A DNA stretch of 64,000 bases from Vesta saturnalis (lineage: Eukaryota > Arthropoda > Insecta > Coleoptera > Lampyridae). Below the pieces are notes generated by a model. It did no database searches and was not told the DNA's origin. It saw only the letters and a list, made by a program, of their open reading frames with translations. Below are positions 44,785 to 56,101 of the stretch, piece after piece. Position 1 is the first letter of the stretch, and each line of letters starts with the position of its first letter. Position numbers and translations under genes: made by a program. The stretch covers positions 3,621,722 through 3,685,721 of the forward strand of contig JARFJB010000821.1 in assembly GCA_036346205.1 (NCBI GenBank), in the 5' to 3' direction.

Positions 44785-46545
44785 TTTTTTTTTTTTTTTA
44801 TGATAAAATACATATATTAAACAAACTTTACAATTAATAGACAGGGTAACATAAAATATAAAATAACAAAACAATTTTGGTTACACTATATTATATTTCT
44901 TATGGTTACGCCTGCGATCACTTTACACACAACAGGCCCACAATGGTTGCTTGCGGATTCTTCGGATTTCCCTTGGGAATTCGTCACAGCACATTTTATT
45001 AAAAACATTTTTCTATGTTGTCAAAGTTTATGTTGTTTTCGTTAATCTTGCACAGAACGTTTGTTTCACACCACACTTTTTGGAAACTACTTATGTCGTG
45101 TTTTCCTTTATATCGGACGAATTCACGAGCAATTCTGTTTTTAATACTTTGCGTAAAGTAATTTTGTACATTTTTAAATGTTTTGTTTTCTTTATTTTGT
45201 TTAATAAAAATTCGATATGCTGTGGCCTTTGCCATATTTAACACATAGTTTGCCAGTTTATCTTGGGCTGTGTTTTGTTTTAGTCCAGCGATAATGTCTT
45301 TTTTTAATAACTTTCGTTTAGTTAATTGTTCGACTAGTGAATTTGTTTTCCTCCAAATAGGCTTAATTTGGCTACACTCTCTTATGATGTGCAGTGCTGT
45401 TGCTGGTGTTTGGCAGGTTTTGCAGTTGTGGTTGTTCACGTATCCGCATTTGCTTAGAAAATTTCCATCGGCTAGTCTATTTTTTGCAAACCTCCATGCT
45501 ATCGCGCTTTCCTTCCCGAGTGTAGGGTATTGTATGAAAGCTGCCCAATTTGTTTCGTCATGTGTTATCTCATTTGTTAATGGTTGATCCTTATTGAATA
45601 TTTGTTGTACTATTCGGCAATATATCTTTTTTCGCATTTATTACTTTCTTCTAAATTATATTTTGTTCCTTTCAGAGTTATCTGATATTCTCGTGGTCTT
45701 TGATGTTGTCCATTGGTTTGCAGTTGCCTACTATATTTTCTCTTAAATACTTCCTGAGGTCGTTTTCGTTTTTTCTTAACTCGGCTTTATTTATGTTGTT
45801 GAGGATTTGCCACTTTTGTTTGTCTTTTATGTCATCTATTTTGTAGAAACCAGCTTGGATCCACAGAGTGGAAATGTTTAAATGTTTTAAATACAAGTTG
45901 TTTGTTAGTGGGATGCTTAAGATGTCTTGATTGTTTTCAGGATAGGATGGGGTTTCTAAGGACAATATTGAGCAAGCTTTTATCATTTGCCTTTGAAAAG
46001 GTGCAACATATCTGCAGTTAAAGTCCCCGTTTTGTAAAATGAAGTTCTCCCATGTAAGGTTTCGTTTTCTGTTCTTCTTCAGTTCTTCGTCACAGAGTAA
46101 ATGCCAATACATGCTTTCCTTTCTTACCAAATATCTTTTTACAGTTAGTATTCTAAACATAGTTTGTTTTGCGGCAACGTTCACCAGGCCAAGTCCTCCA
46201 ATATTTTTGGGTAAACATAAGTGTATTATTTTTGTCCAGTGTTTTTTACCGGCCCAAAAAATTTTTATAAAAATATTTTGTAACCTGTTTAACATTTTTT
46301 CGTTAAAAGGGAGGGTTTGCAAAGAGTACCACACTTGAGGTGCGATAAATCTGTTTATTAACGATACTCTCCCGGCATATGAAAGATATTGTATAAGAGG
46401 TTTCCACCTCCTGCCTGCCTTTTCCACCCTTTTTATAAGTTTTTCCAAATGATTGTCCGAAATCGTTCCATTGTTATGAGTAAATGTTACTCCTAGAATT
46501 TTAATTTCTACATTGTTCCATTGGCAGGGTATTGGATGGTCTTGT
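44785..46545 (-). mobile_element. 5'-truncated L1/Tx1-like retrotransposon inside the GT array
   Basis: The 3' end is T15 on the plus strand (44785-44799), that is poly-A. The flanks CGCGTGTG at 44777-44784 and 46546-46553 are identical and may be the target duplication. GT array lies on both sides and shares the same longer repeat unit, so the element inserted into a pre-existing array. Confidence 0.8.
44999..46545 (-). pseudogene. L1/Tx1-like ORF2 C-terminal region
   Basis: The minus strand reads KILGVTF and then an open frame to 45678: RRWKPLIQYLSYAGRVSLIN, APQVWYSLQTLPF, IFWAGKKHW, NIGGLGLVNV. This is the post-RT region of L1/Tx1-clade proteins. After a break near 45640-45678 the frame 45637-44999 gives WRFAKNRLADGNFLSKCGY and CKTCQTPATALHII..C, a C-terminal Cys-His knuckle (C-x2-C-x7-H-x4-C). 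RT motifs are absent through truncation. Only about one lesion is visible, so the insertion is relatively young. Confidence 0.75.
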
Positions 46546-46569
46546 CGCGTGTGTGTGCGTGTGTGTGTG

Positions 46570-46617
<48 letters not shown>

Positions 46618-47080
46618 GGTTTATGTGTGTGTGCATGTGTGCGTGTGTGCGTGCGTGCGTGCCTGTGCGAGTGCGCGTATGTGCGTGCGCGCGTGTGTGC
46701 GTGTGCGTGTGCTTGTATGTGTAGTGTGTGTGCGTGCGTGCGTGCGTACGTGCGTGCGCGCGTGCGTGCGCGCGTGTGTGTGTACGTGTGCTTGTGCGTG
46801 TGCGCGTGCGTCTATGTGTGTGTGCGCGTGTGTATGTGTGCGTGTGCGTGTGCGTGTGCGTGCGCGTGTGCGTGTGCGTGTGCGTGTGCGTGTGCGTGTA
46901 TGTGTGTGCGTGCGTGTGTGTATGTGTGTGTGTGAGGGTGCGTGAGTACGAGTGTGTGCGTGTATACAGTATGTGTGCGTGTGTGTGCATGTGTGTGTGG
47001 GTATGTGCGTGTGTGCTTGAGTGTAGTGTGTGTGCGTCCGTACGTGCGGGCGCGCGTGCGTTCGTGCGTGCGTGTGGGTA
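46546..47080. repeat. GT/CG-rich array, continuation
   Basis: Same composition and the same longer unit (GAGGGTGCGTGAG...TATACAGTATG near 46934) as 42745-44784. Originally contiguous with it. Confidence 0.95.
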
Positions 47081-48036
47081 TAGTATCCTGAACTTTGCAA
47101 CTGTAGAAATTTTCCCCAAAACCTAATTTTGTCTACACCGACGTGTTTCATTTCTCGTAAAATTTTCTGTCCATTGTTTCTGTTTGTAACCCATTGATTT
47201 CAAAAGTCTGAATAATGTCGTTTGACCCCATCAAACTCGAAATCTGCTTTATCGCGATAATACACTTTGCCCAATGTAAAATAGGCAGTTTTTGGATTAA
47301 ATTAGCCGATCTGTCTGGAAGCCAAAGCTTAAATTTTCCTCATTTACCACAATATGTCTAGTTCTTGCTGTTATGATGTCTTGGATAGTTTGCTGTTAAA
47401 CCTAAGACTAAATATATACTTAATATGCACACGAAAAAGTGATTTGAGTTATTAAGTACTTGAAATATATTCGACACCATTACGATAATTTCCCCATTAC
47501 TTTTCCCCTTCCAAGGTGCTTATAGCACCTTAAAATTTGCAACTTTGAACACTTTGCGATGACTTTTGGCATTTTCTCTACAAATTGTTATTAATTTAAT
47601 ATGAGACTTGATCATTATATGCCTTACTTAAGTAGGCAACACAGCACGATTACTTTTGATAAGACGCCGTCTTCTCTTTTTGACCAATCGAAATACCACT
47701 ATAGAAAAAAAAAATTATGGCCTGCTCTGCAAAATAAGGTAGCACATCTATTACCTTCATGATTTTTATTATAGAAATCTAAAAAAAACACAACCTCTTT
47801 ATTTTTAAACTAAAAATCAAGCAAATAATTTTTTTTAATACCCCTTTTGAAAGTGATACTTTCTTACCTTTGTTGAGGTGAAAAGTGTCACTCTACCTCC
47901 CTAGGGTGGTAAAGTCAACTTTACCTCTCTAATGTAGGTAAAATATCAAGATGACACTTGCTTCTCTAAACAAGTAACATAATTGCTCGTATGGAAAGGT
48001 CACTCATCAGCAACATGCGCATATCAGAGCTTATAC
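47081..48036. other. Unassigned stretch, possibly weakly coding on minus near 47.1-47.4 kb
   Basis: The minus strand around 47120-47350 gives a protein-like run (LIQKLPILHWAKCIIAIKQ) of the kind seen in retroelement ORFs, but without a motif that I can place. A perfect small palindrome, GGTAAAGT-CA-ACTTTACC, lies near 47911. Nothing else is recognised. Confidence 0.35.
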
Positions 48037-48037
48037 A

Positions 48038-49100
48038 GGGTGTCACAGAATAACTATTCCTAATTTTCAGAAATGATAGAGGTCACTTAAAGAAACATTT
48101 TTGATTAATAAACTAGTGTCCGGAAATTTCTTAGTATAGAAATCTTGAAAAACAATCTCAATTACAAAAAAATAATTTTTACATTAAAGGAATTGAATTC
48201 TTCGAAATAACTGCGTATGTTGTCTAATATCGTCAAAGGCCAGAATAATTCGAGCCACTAACTCTTCTTCTGTATTAACGGGTGTGTCATAAACCAGTAA
48301 TTTAAAATGACCCCAAATACAAAAATCTACTGGAGTCATATCCGGTGAACGTGCAGGCCAAGAAAACGGCCGACCTCCTCCGATCCATCCATTTGGAAAT
48401 TGTGCATTTAGATAATTTCGGCAATTTAATACAAAGTGTGCTGGTGCACCATCATGCTGGAAAACAATATTTCTTCGAATATTAAGTGGGACATTTTCAA
48501 GCAATTTTGGTAGAGTGTGTTCCAGAAAAACCCTATACACATGACCATCTAACCGTGCAAGCAGGAAGTATGGTCCCACTACATAATTGTCAACAATCTC
48601 AGCCCACATATTAACAGAAAATTTCCATTGATGATGTAACCTGAGAACGGCGTGAGCATTTTCTTCGCTCCAATTGTGACTATTGTGTGTATTAAAATAG
48701 CCATCTCTTGTAAAACATGCCTCGTCTGTCCATAATACACTCTTAGGAAATCTTGGTTCGTGGTTAATTTTATTCAAGTACCATTCGGCAAATTGAACTC
48801 TGTTGGGATAATTGGCTGGAATTAACGATTGTACTTTTTGAGTGTGAAACGGATGCGTCTGGTATTCCATTAATACCCTCCATACAGATGTGTGGCTTGT
48901 ATTCATCGCATGGGTAATGGCACGAGTGCTTGTTATCAGGTTATTTTCAAATTGTTGCAAAACTTGGTCCTCCAAGTCAACATTTCGGACGGTACTATTG
49001 ACTCCCGAATCCATTTTCTTTACTTGAAATTCACCAGTATATATAATAAGAATGGCACCACCAGCATTAGCTAACAGTTACTGACGTTCTCCTTAAACTA
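48038..49100 (-). mobile_element. DD41D mariner-like transposon, right end not found
   Basis: Starts with CAGGGTGTCACAGAATAAC after TA, a typical end for this family. The transposase lies on the minus strand. I could not find the inverted partner of this end within 700 bp beyond the transposase start, so the right boundary is provisional. Confidence 0.6.
48184..49014 (-). CDS. DD41D mariner-like transposase, open but short at the N-terminus
   Basis: Uninterrupted 276-residue frame. A helix-turn-helix lies at about residues 28-48 (STRAITHAMNTSHTSVWRVL). The catalytic motifs are VLWTDEACF, FQHDGAPAHF and SPDMTPVDFCIWG. Forty-one residues lie between the second and third Asp, as in the DD41D (rosa-type) mariner relatives. 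The first DNA-binding region seen in the 23-kb and 56-kb copies is missing. Upstream in frame, TGEFQVKK continues for about 20 residues to a stop, so an exon may be lost or spliced. Function would be cut-and-paste transposition at TA. All three acids are present. Confidence 0.85.
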   Translation of the reverse strand: MDSGVNSTVRNVDLEDQVLQQFENNLITSTRAITHAMNTSHTSVWRVLMEYQTHPFHTQKVQSLIPANYPNRVQFAEWYLNKINHEPRFPKSVLWTDEACFTRDGYFNTHNSHNWSEENAHAVLRLHHQWKFSVNMWAEIVDNYVVGPYFLLARLDGHVYRVFLEHTLPKLLENVPLNIRRNIVFQHDGAPAHFVLNCRNYLNAQFPNGWIGGGRPFSWPARSPDMTPVDFCIWGHFKLLVYDTPVNTEEELVARIILAFDDIRQHTQLFRRIQFL

Positions 49101-49461
49101 TGTCCAGTGTGCAGTTGAGGGTCAATGTTTTTAGAGATTAGGCGACATTTTCAGGAACTTTTGTCACAGTGTTTTTTCCTACGACCTGCTTTGTGCATTT
49201 ACTTTTTTTTAGCACTAGAAAAAACGTTCAATTTTTATATCTTGATGCCTTAATATCATACATTTTCTCATTAGTTCAATAACATTAACCCCTTGAATAG
49301 TATTATTCGTTATGGCAAATGTTCTTTGAAGTTTAGTTTTTGTGTCATACAGAGTTATTAAATAATATCGCCTCTATCGTCGATCTAACTAAGACGCATA
49401 TTACACGCTCTTCACACCGACAGGCTCTGCGAATTGCGACTATTACTACCTATAAAAAGTA
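49101..49461. other. Non-coding stretch, nothing recognised
   Basis: No coding or repeat structure identified; it may contain the missing end of the mariner-like element. Confidence 0.4.
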
Positions 49462-49749
49462 TAAGAAAGGTGTACAAAATAACACAGTTGGGTAAAATGA
49501 CATACCATAGTTAACAGACAAGAAGAAAGCAGGCAACATCGGAAAGATGGCCTACGTGCCAATCTGGCGATGCGAATAAGCCCTTCTAGCTTCAGTTCGC
49601 GGTTGGCAATCGTACAAGGAGCACGTCGCATTTTGTGTGTGCAAAGTTTTTATGTTGAAGATTTTTAGGTGGTGCTAAAAATCAAATAAAACTATTTGGT
49701 AAGTTAGTAATTTAAATATCAGTTGTGCTAATGCAGCTCTTTATCGTTA

Positions 49750-51833
49750 TACACATCAGGATTCAAATAGAAACACATATGAATATATGGGTATGAAGTA
49801 CATTCCCAAAAAAACATAATCGTGTAGGTCATGCCCGTTACCGAGCCTGGTTTCCCTAATAGGGCTTACACTGATGCATTATCGCAAAAGTTTAAACTTT
49901 ATACGAAATGTAAATCAAATAAATCTGTCAAAAATCACGCCAACTATATTGCCGCAAGGAATAGTTGCAAAAGCATCATTACCAAGGCCAAAAAGATGTT
50001 TGAAGAACGTAAATGCAAAGAACTAGTTTCATGTCCTTTGAGTAGTCGTAAATTTTGGCCATTAGCTAAAGCCATCAGTAAAAACTTTAGTATATCTTCC
50101 TTTCCTCCGATGACGTGTCGCAACGGAGCTGTAGTAGCGGATCCTGTTGACAAAGCCAACATCTCTGTAGATTACTTTGCACCAAATTCATGTCTCAATA
50201 ATTCTGGTAAAATTGCGCCGTCGCCCAAATCTACCCCATACGCTATGAAACCACTCCACTTTCGACACAAGCTCCTAGAATCAATTATCAATCAACTAAA
50301 ACAAGGCGACTGGCCCTGACGGTATTCCAGCTAAAACGCCGTTAAAAAATGCTATCCCCAACTAGTACCAGTATTGCCCAAACTCTTTTCGATCTCCATG
50401 CCATCTGGAGAGTTTCTCTCATTGTTGAAGTTGGAAAATGTCCAACTTATTCCTAAAAAAGGCGAAAATACCGATCCCTCAAACTATCAACGAATAGCTA
50501 TCACTTCCATTCTATCGAAAATCATGGAAAAAAGCCATCAACCACCAACTACCTTCGTTCCTCGAGTTCAATAAACTCCTAAACGACCACCAGTATGGAT
50601 TCAGACAGAGTTGTTCAATGGGCGATCTTCTTTCATATGTCACCCAACGTTGGAATAACACATTGGAGAGGTCCGGTGAAACAGTCGTAGTAGCTTTAAA
50701 TATTTCAAAGGCTTTTGACCAGGTTTGGAAGAAGTGCCTACTTGCCAAGCTCGCTTCGTTCGGATTAACCGATACCCTCATCAATTGGATCTCCAGCTTT
50801 CTTGACAAAAGACGTATGCGCGTTGTCGTCGATGACTTCTTCTCGAAAGAAACTACCATTAATTCGGGCGTACCCCAAGTATCAGTGATAGCTCCCACAC
50901 TTTTCCTCAACAACTAACCCGATCCATCGCTTTGCAGACGACAGCAGTCTACATTGTGGTTATTCTCAGTTTTACCACAACAATAAGTCTAGTCAGGACC
51001 TTAAAGTTAAAAAATAGGAAGCCTCAAGCAATAGTGACTTAGAACGTGTCTTTGAATGGGGAAGGGACAATCTACTCACGTTGAACTCCGAAAAAACCCA
51101 TTGTTGCCTTGTGTCCGCCAAGAAAGACCGGCCATTTCCTGCTGTAAATATGAATGGCTTAGATCACCATCTCTATGTTAGGGATGTCCGTACCATCGAA
51201 CCTTTCATGGATTGTCCACATTTTGTCAGGTAGCAAAACAGCTGCCCGTAAACTGTATTTCATATCTCAACAACTCCTTCTACTGTATAAGGCTCAAATT
51301 CAACCTCATCTGGAAATTAATTCCCAACTCTGGGTCAGTGCACCCTAATACGCCCTTGATATGGTAAACCGCATCCAAACAAAAGCTGTAAGGCTTATAA
51401 TTGACCCGTTTCAGACTTCTGACATACAGTCTCTTGAGCATAGAAGAATAGTTTCGGTTATTTCCTTGTTCTATCGCTATTACCATGGCAAGTGTGCCTT
51501 CGAAATACACTTCTTAATACATTCGCAGGCCATCTTCTCTAGGAATACTCGGTTTGCCCATTCACACCATAATTACGCACTTAAAATTCCATCTTGTCAC
51601 AATAAACGGCGATCAAATTGTGGAATGCACTACCCAACTCCTGTTTTCCTCCAAACTTTGACTTAAACACATTTAAGGTAGCCATTCATAAACATTTCTC
51701 AGCAACCTAACAATATCCCTAAACCCCCTCAGTGTTCCTGAGTTCCTAAGCATGTTAGACAAATCTTAGCCTGTTCAGAAATACTATAAGTAAAAAAATG
51801 TTAAAAAATAAAATAACTTTAACTTGTTCTAAT
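49750..51833 (+). mobile_element. Jockey-like non-LTR retrotransposon copy
   Basis: Same family as the inserts at 17.4 and 10.3 kb. It begins within the endonuclease-RT linker (YIPKK) and ends with the shared 3' UTR (TGTTCCTGAGTTCC, TTAGCCTGTTCAG) and an A-rich tail. It is inserted in the 5' part of the pogo-like element. Confidence 0.75.
49785..51662 (+). pseudogene. Jockey-like linker, reverse transcriptase and C-terminus
   Basis: Frames in order: SNKSVKNHANYIAARN, VQLIPKKGENTDPSNYQRIA (RT motif region), FVPRVQ, then SGETVVVALNISKAFDQVWK (motif A), SGVPQVSVIAPTLF (motif B), FADDSSLHCG (motif C, near 50930) and VNRIQTKAVRLIIDP with RNTRFAHSHHNYA. At least five frameshifts or stops divide it. 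The endonuclease is missing. Confidence 0.78.
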
Positions 51834-51959
51834 AGGGTAAAATGACATGTGTGCTAGGAAGGGAAAAATGACGGTATGCCAATTTAGCCGACCACCATCA
51901 GAAGACTAATGAAGACCTTTATTTTTGGTTGCTGGTGTTATAATACCTCGATTCTAGAA

Positions 51960-53050
51960 AGACTAACAGCCAATCATGGTGCCCCCACCGATCCTGAAGG
52001 CAGTAGAAGCAGTTTTCAAGGGCAACATGGGATGGCTAGGAGCGTCGAAAGTTTACGGTATTGCTATTACTTGTTAGGAATGGGTTTAATACTTCTTTAA
52101 CAACGAGAAGAAAATAGCAGCAAAGGATTGGCTTCGAGAGTTCAACCGAGAAAATCCGGACATATACTTGGGTAAACCGGAAACTACATCGGCAGCGAGA
52201 TCTCAAGCCTTTAACAGGCCACAAGTTGCTAAAATTTTTACCCTTCTGGAAGATACGTTGAAAAAAGAAAATATAGGCCAAACGATAATATATAACGCGG
52301 ACGAATCGGAGCTCTCTACTGTGCAACGCCCCCACAAAATATTTGCCACAGTAGGCGGAAAGCAGGAACACTAGGCATACCTCAAGAATCTGATGAGTGA
52401 CCGGGCCAATCTTCTTACAGTGGTTGAAACACTTCCGAAAATATGCGAAGGCTTCCCTAGATGAAAATATTCTTTTAATTGTGAATGGGCATTCAAGCCA
52501 CAAATACTTGGATGCCAAAGAGCAGGGTATTGTGCTTCTATGTTTACCTCCACACTGCACACACAGAATGCAGCCTCTGGAAGGATCATTTTCTGGCCCA
52601 TTAAAGGTTTATTATGACCAAGATATAAGTATGTGGCTTAAAACACCTCCCGGTAGAGTCGTTACGCAATTTCAAGTAGGCGGATTATTCAATGAAGCAT
52701 ATGGAAAATCAGCCACTATGCAAAATGAAATTAATGGCTTCGCGAAAACTGGGATATGTCCAATCAACTCCAACGTTTTTCCAGATTATATGTTCAGGCA
52801 TCAGAAACAACAAATATTTCAATCACTGGTAAACTACAGTCTAAAACAAGTACAGAGATGTTCCCGTAACAAAATCCGGAAAATATTTTTATTATTGATG
52901 AACCGCAGCCTGGAGTTGCCTATAATAGAGTCTTACTCAGACGGAGAAAAGAGCCATTTTCTGAAGATGAAAATGATGAGAGCTCATGTATTTACACTCA
53001 AATTAAAGCTTTTATTTACGAAATTTGTGCTAGTCATTAAAAACCTTTAA
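51960..53050 (+). pseudogene. Pogo-like transposase, decayed
   Basis: Reads KAVEAVFKGNMGWLGASKVYG (helix-turn-helix), REFNRENPDIYLGKPE, ARSQAFNRPQV, then YNADESEL (first Asp) and, in another frame, PIFLQWLKHFRKYAK, LLIVNGHSSH and LPPHCTHRMQPLEGSFSG. The second Asp of LDNHSSH is Asn here and the third is Glu, so catalysis would be lost even without the frameshifts. No zinc finger is recognisable at the end, unlike the 27.4-kb relative. Confidence 0.75.
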
Positions 53051-53612
53051 AAAATGTGTGTCATATTACCCGGATGGTTGGGTAAAATTTATTTTTCGCA
53101 GTTCTTATTATTTTGTTAAAAAACGGTGTAGTAAACTTAAGGGCCGAGTTAACCTGTTGTTTAATTTACAAGAAATTTAAAAAAAGTATAAATTTTAATA
53201 CATTTTTCAAGTTGGAAAAAACCTTATCTCATTTTGTACACCTTTCCCCTAATTTAATTTACTAAAAATTCTCCAACGTGCACGACACGTATACACAACT
53301 TTATCATTAAATATTGTTCATCCGGCGCATCCACAACAAAATATGAATATCTTCTCAAGAAAAAGTCTTTGCCTTTTTGGGTTTGTAAGTGGTTAATTTC
53401 TTTTTCAAAAATGCTTTTAGCATTGAGTGTTTAGACCAAAGTGTGGAAATGAACGAAATAAGATAATGCCGCTTCTTCACAGATTTTCTTTACTTTTTTC
53501 TTGTTCCATCCACTGCAGGAAAAAGGAATATTCTTTTTCGAACCTGCACCTGACTATTCAGATAGCAAACATAAGGTCGTCCTCTTCGCTTCCTCCTGTA
53601 CGTCCGCGAGTA

Positions 53613-54720
53613 GGTGGAGTTGGGGCACATTAATGCGGGGGGCACATTGATAGAACACCTGTAATTCCTGTACATGGATACATGAGGGATTTATCTAGTC
53701 ACTTGTAGGTGGCGCCACACAGTTTCACTCATTTGGAAGATTCATATGACACTGTCACGTCAGTGTGAGTGACAGATAAGAATTTCGTGAGCAGAGTAAA
53801 TTTTGCTCTCGAAAGACAGACGTTATTCCGAGTGGGAGACTTGACATGGATTTCTAGAAGTAAAACATATGGTGAGTGCAGTGCTTTTAACATTCAACCA
53901 TGTTTTCATAAAAAATTTCATGGTTTGTTTTTGTTAACCTTTAGAAGTAAAAATGGCGGAAAGGAGTAAATCGATGCATCATCCACTGGGGCACATTGAT
54001 ACAAATTACAATGTGTCAATGTGCACCAATAAAGTATTTTGCTTCAAATGGTAATATTTTATAGGAAAATGGTTAGTTCCAATAAAAAAAGACGTAGAGG
54101 AGCAACATTGACGGGGATGCTATTAGCTCTGCTATACCTGATGTTACTATAAACGGACTGTCTATAAGAAGAGCTGCCGATAAATACAAATTGAAAGTAT
54201 CAACTCTACAGCATCGGATGGAAAAGAAGAAAGCACAAGCAACGCAAACTGAGTTTACTTCAAAATATTGTTTCCTGCAAGTTTTCAAAGCGACTCAAGA
54301 AAAGCAGTCTAACGAAAATGCAGTAGAATGCACTATGACCTCACGTTGCTACAAGTACGCCCACTTGCTTTACAATTTGCAGTAAAATCTAACTGCAAAT
54401 TTTCTGAATCATGGAATAAGCTTGAGTGTGCTGGAATTTTTAGGGCTATCGGATTCCGCAATAGAAACAATAACATAAGCATGCAAAAACCTGCCAGATC
54501 CTGTTCATTTAACAAAGCCGCAGTCACAGAATTTTTCACAAATCATGCATTAATAAGTATCATAATGTGGTCGTTGCATAATATACTATAACGTTTAAAA
54601 TTTGTCAATAGTTTTCATGGAAAACTAGAAAATTAAACTATCAATAGACATAGCATGTTGTTTTTTGCAAATGTATTAAATAACTGAGTATTCCGCCAAA
54701 ACTAAGGGAAATGAGAGAAA
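53613..54720 (+). mobile_element. Third pogo-like remnant
   Basis: A GGTGGAGTTGGGGCACATTAA-type end at 53613 resembles the termini of the 27.4-kb element. GGGGCACATTGATAC motifs near 53986 look like subterminal repeats. Only the DNA-binding half of a transposase follows, and the right end was not found. Confidence 0.5.
54070..54590 (+). pseudogene. Pogo-like transposase, DNA-binding half
   Basis: Frames give NGLSIRRAADKYKLKVSTLQ (helix-turn-helix), LTLLQVRPLALQFAVKSNCK, ESWNKLECAGIF and NNNISMQKPARSCSFN with AAVTEFF. This is the order found between the helix-turn-helix and the catalytic core of Tigger/pogo-type transposases. The DDE core is missing and frames are broken. Confidence 0.65.
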
Positions 54721-55022
54721 ATTATACCTTAACAAAAGTTGAAGAGGATTAAAATCTCAACAATACAGGATACCTAAATACAGGGTGTCCCATTCAAAAT
54801 TTTTGAATTGAAAATGGAAATGATTTGATTTCGTGTTTTACATGTTCTTCAACGCATTATATCTATTCTAAAACAATACCTAGCTACATTTTCACTTATT
54901 GTTTAATACATATTTTAAAAGTGTTTTAAGATGGATTTCAAATATAAATACAGGTAATAAGCATAAAATCTTTATAAGTACGTCATTTAAAATTAAAAGC
55001 ATATTAAAAATAAAACCGTGTA

Positions 55023-55820
55023 CCGGGTGGCGAACTAAGAACGGCCGTCGGCCATATCTCAGGAATGGATTATAGCACAGGTTCGGGAAAAAATTTTTTT
55101 TATAACAAAAGTAGCCTGGAGAAACGCCTGGAAAATATTTTCAGAATTGTAGGTCCACCGCTAGAGGGCGTATTTGACAGTTAAAATTTTAAAAAGCAAA
55201 ATTTTAAGGGGCATATTAAATACTATAATCAGATTCCTCGACAAATTCTGCATATTTGACAAGTTTTAGTCTATCTCTTCAAATAAGGAGTGGGGGAGAG
55301 TGGGAACCTTGTTACGAAAAAACGCCTTTAACTCAGGTTCTGCTTGGCCGATTTTAATAAACTTTATGTTGTTTGAAAGAGCTTTTGTTAAACAATAGAA
55401 AATTTGTAAATTTGAAGCAATCTGATTAATAACATAATGCTAGAGGGCGCTGTTTAATATTTTTAATATTGTGTTTTCTTTACAATTTTAAATGGAAGCA
55501 TAAAAATTTAAGTAGGTCTTTAAAAAGTAGACTAAATTAGTAATAAAACAGTGAAAACTGCAAGGCGATATCTTTTTCCTATCCTGAGATATCGTAAGAA
55601 ACAGGCAAATGGCGGGAATTGTTCTTCCAACGTCTAGTAGGCTAGTTCGCGTTAACGGAAATTATTAAATTTAGCCTGGATGAAAAGATCTTACATTGGC
55701 CTGCAGTAATTTAAACTGTTATCGTACTAATGTTATGGTTGCCGCTAGATTACCTAAATGTAATGCTGTCGCTACTAACAATGAGAACAAATTATAAAAT
55801 AATAATGTGATAAATGTAAC
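55023..55820. repeat. Left ~800-bp terminal inverted repeat
   Basis: Pairs with 57596-58417. Landmarks include CGCTAGAGGGCG near 55152, CTAGAGGGCGC near 55440 and AACGTCTAGTAGGCTAGTTCGCG near 55628. Confidence 0.9.
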
Positions 55821-56101
55821 ATTTTTTAATTTATATAAGAATGTTATATTTGTTTTCAAGCGATGTGTTAGTAAATCAAAAGCATAAAATATCAATAAAA
55901 ACCGATATTTGCCCAGCAACAAAAAATACAGTTTAAAATATGAATTACGATTTACTGATGACAACAAAATTAGTAAAAGGGCCATGTAAGATATAAAATA
56001 AATTCCCTGTTGAAAACAAGCAAGCTATGATTTTCACGCATATGTCAAAAATTATTCATCGTGTTGCATTTAATAGACTTTCTTTATCTTTTCGTACCAA
56101 A

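Larger units (their letters stand above)
49464..53249 (+). mobile_element. Decayed pogo-like transposon carrying a Jockey-like insert
   Basis: The left end AAGAAAGGTGTACAAAAT and right end (inverted GGGGAAAGGTGTACAAAAT) match over about 17 bp, with TA at 49462-49463 and 53250-53251. GGGTAAAATGACAT motifs near 49488 and 51836 are subterminal repeats. A Jockey-like element occupies about 49750-51833. Confidence 0.75.

Noticed and set aside
42651..44874. Very long open frames on both strands encoding Val-Cys, Ala-Cys, His-Thr or Arg-Thr repeats
   Set aside because: They are translations of the GT/CG array in every frame and have no gene structure.
46508..47151. Long His/Thr-rich frame running from the array into flanking DNA
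   Set aside because: Mostly array translation; the non-repetitive ends are short and match nothing.
47120..47350. Minus-strand protein-like stretch as the upstream half of the L1/Tx1-like element
   Set aside because: It lies beyond the GT array and no motif links it to that element; clean duplication-like flanks end the element at 46545.
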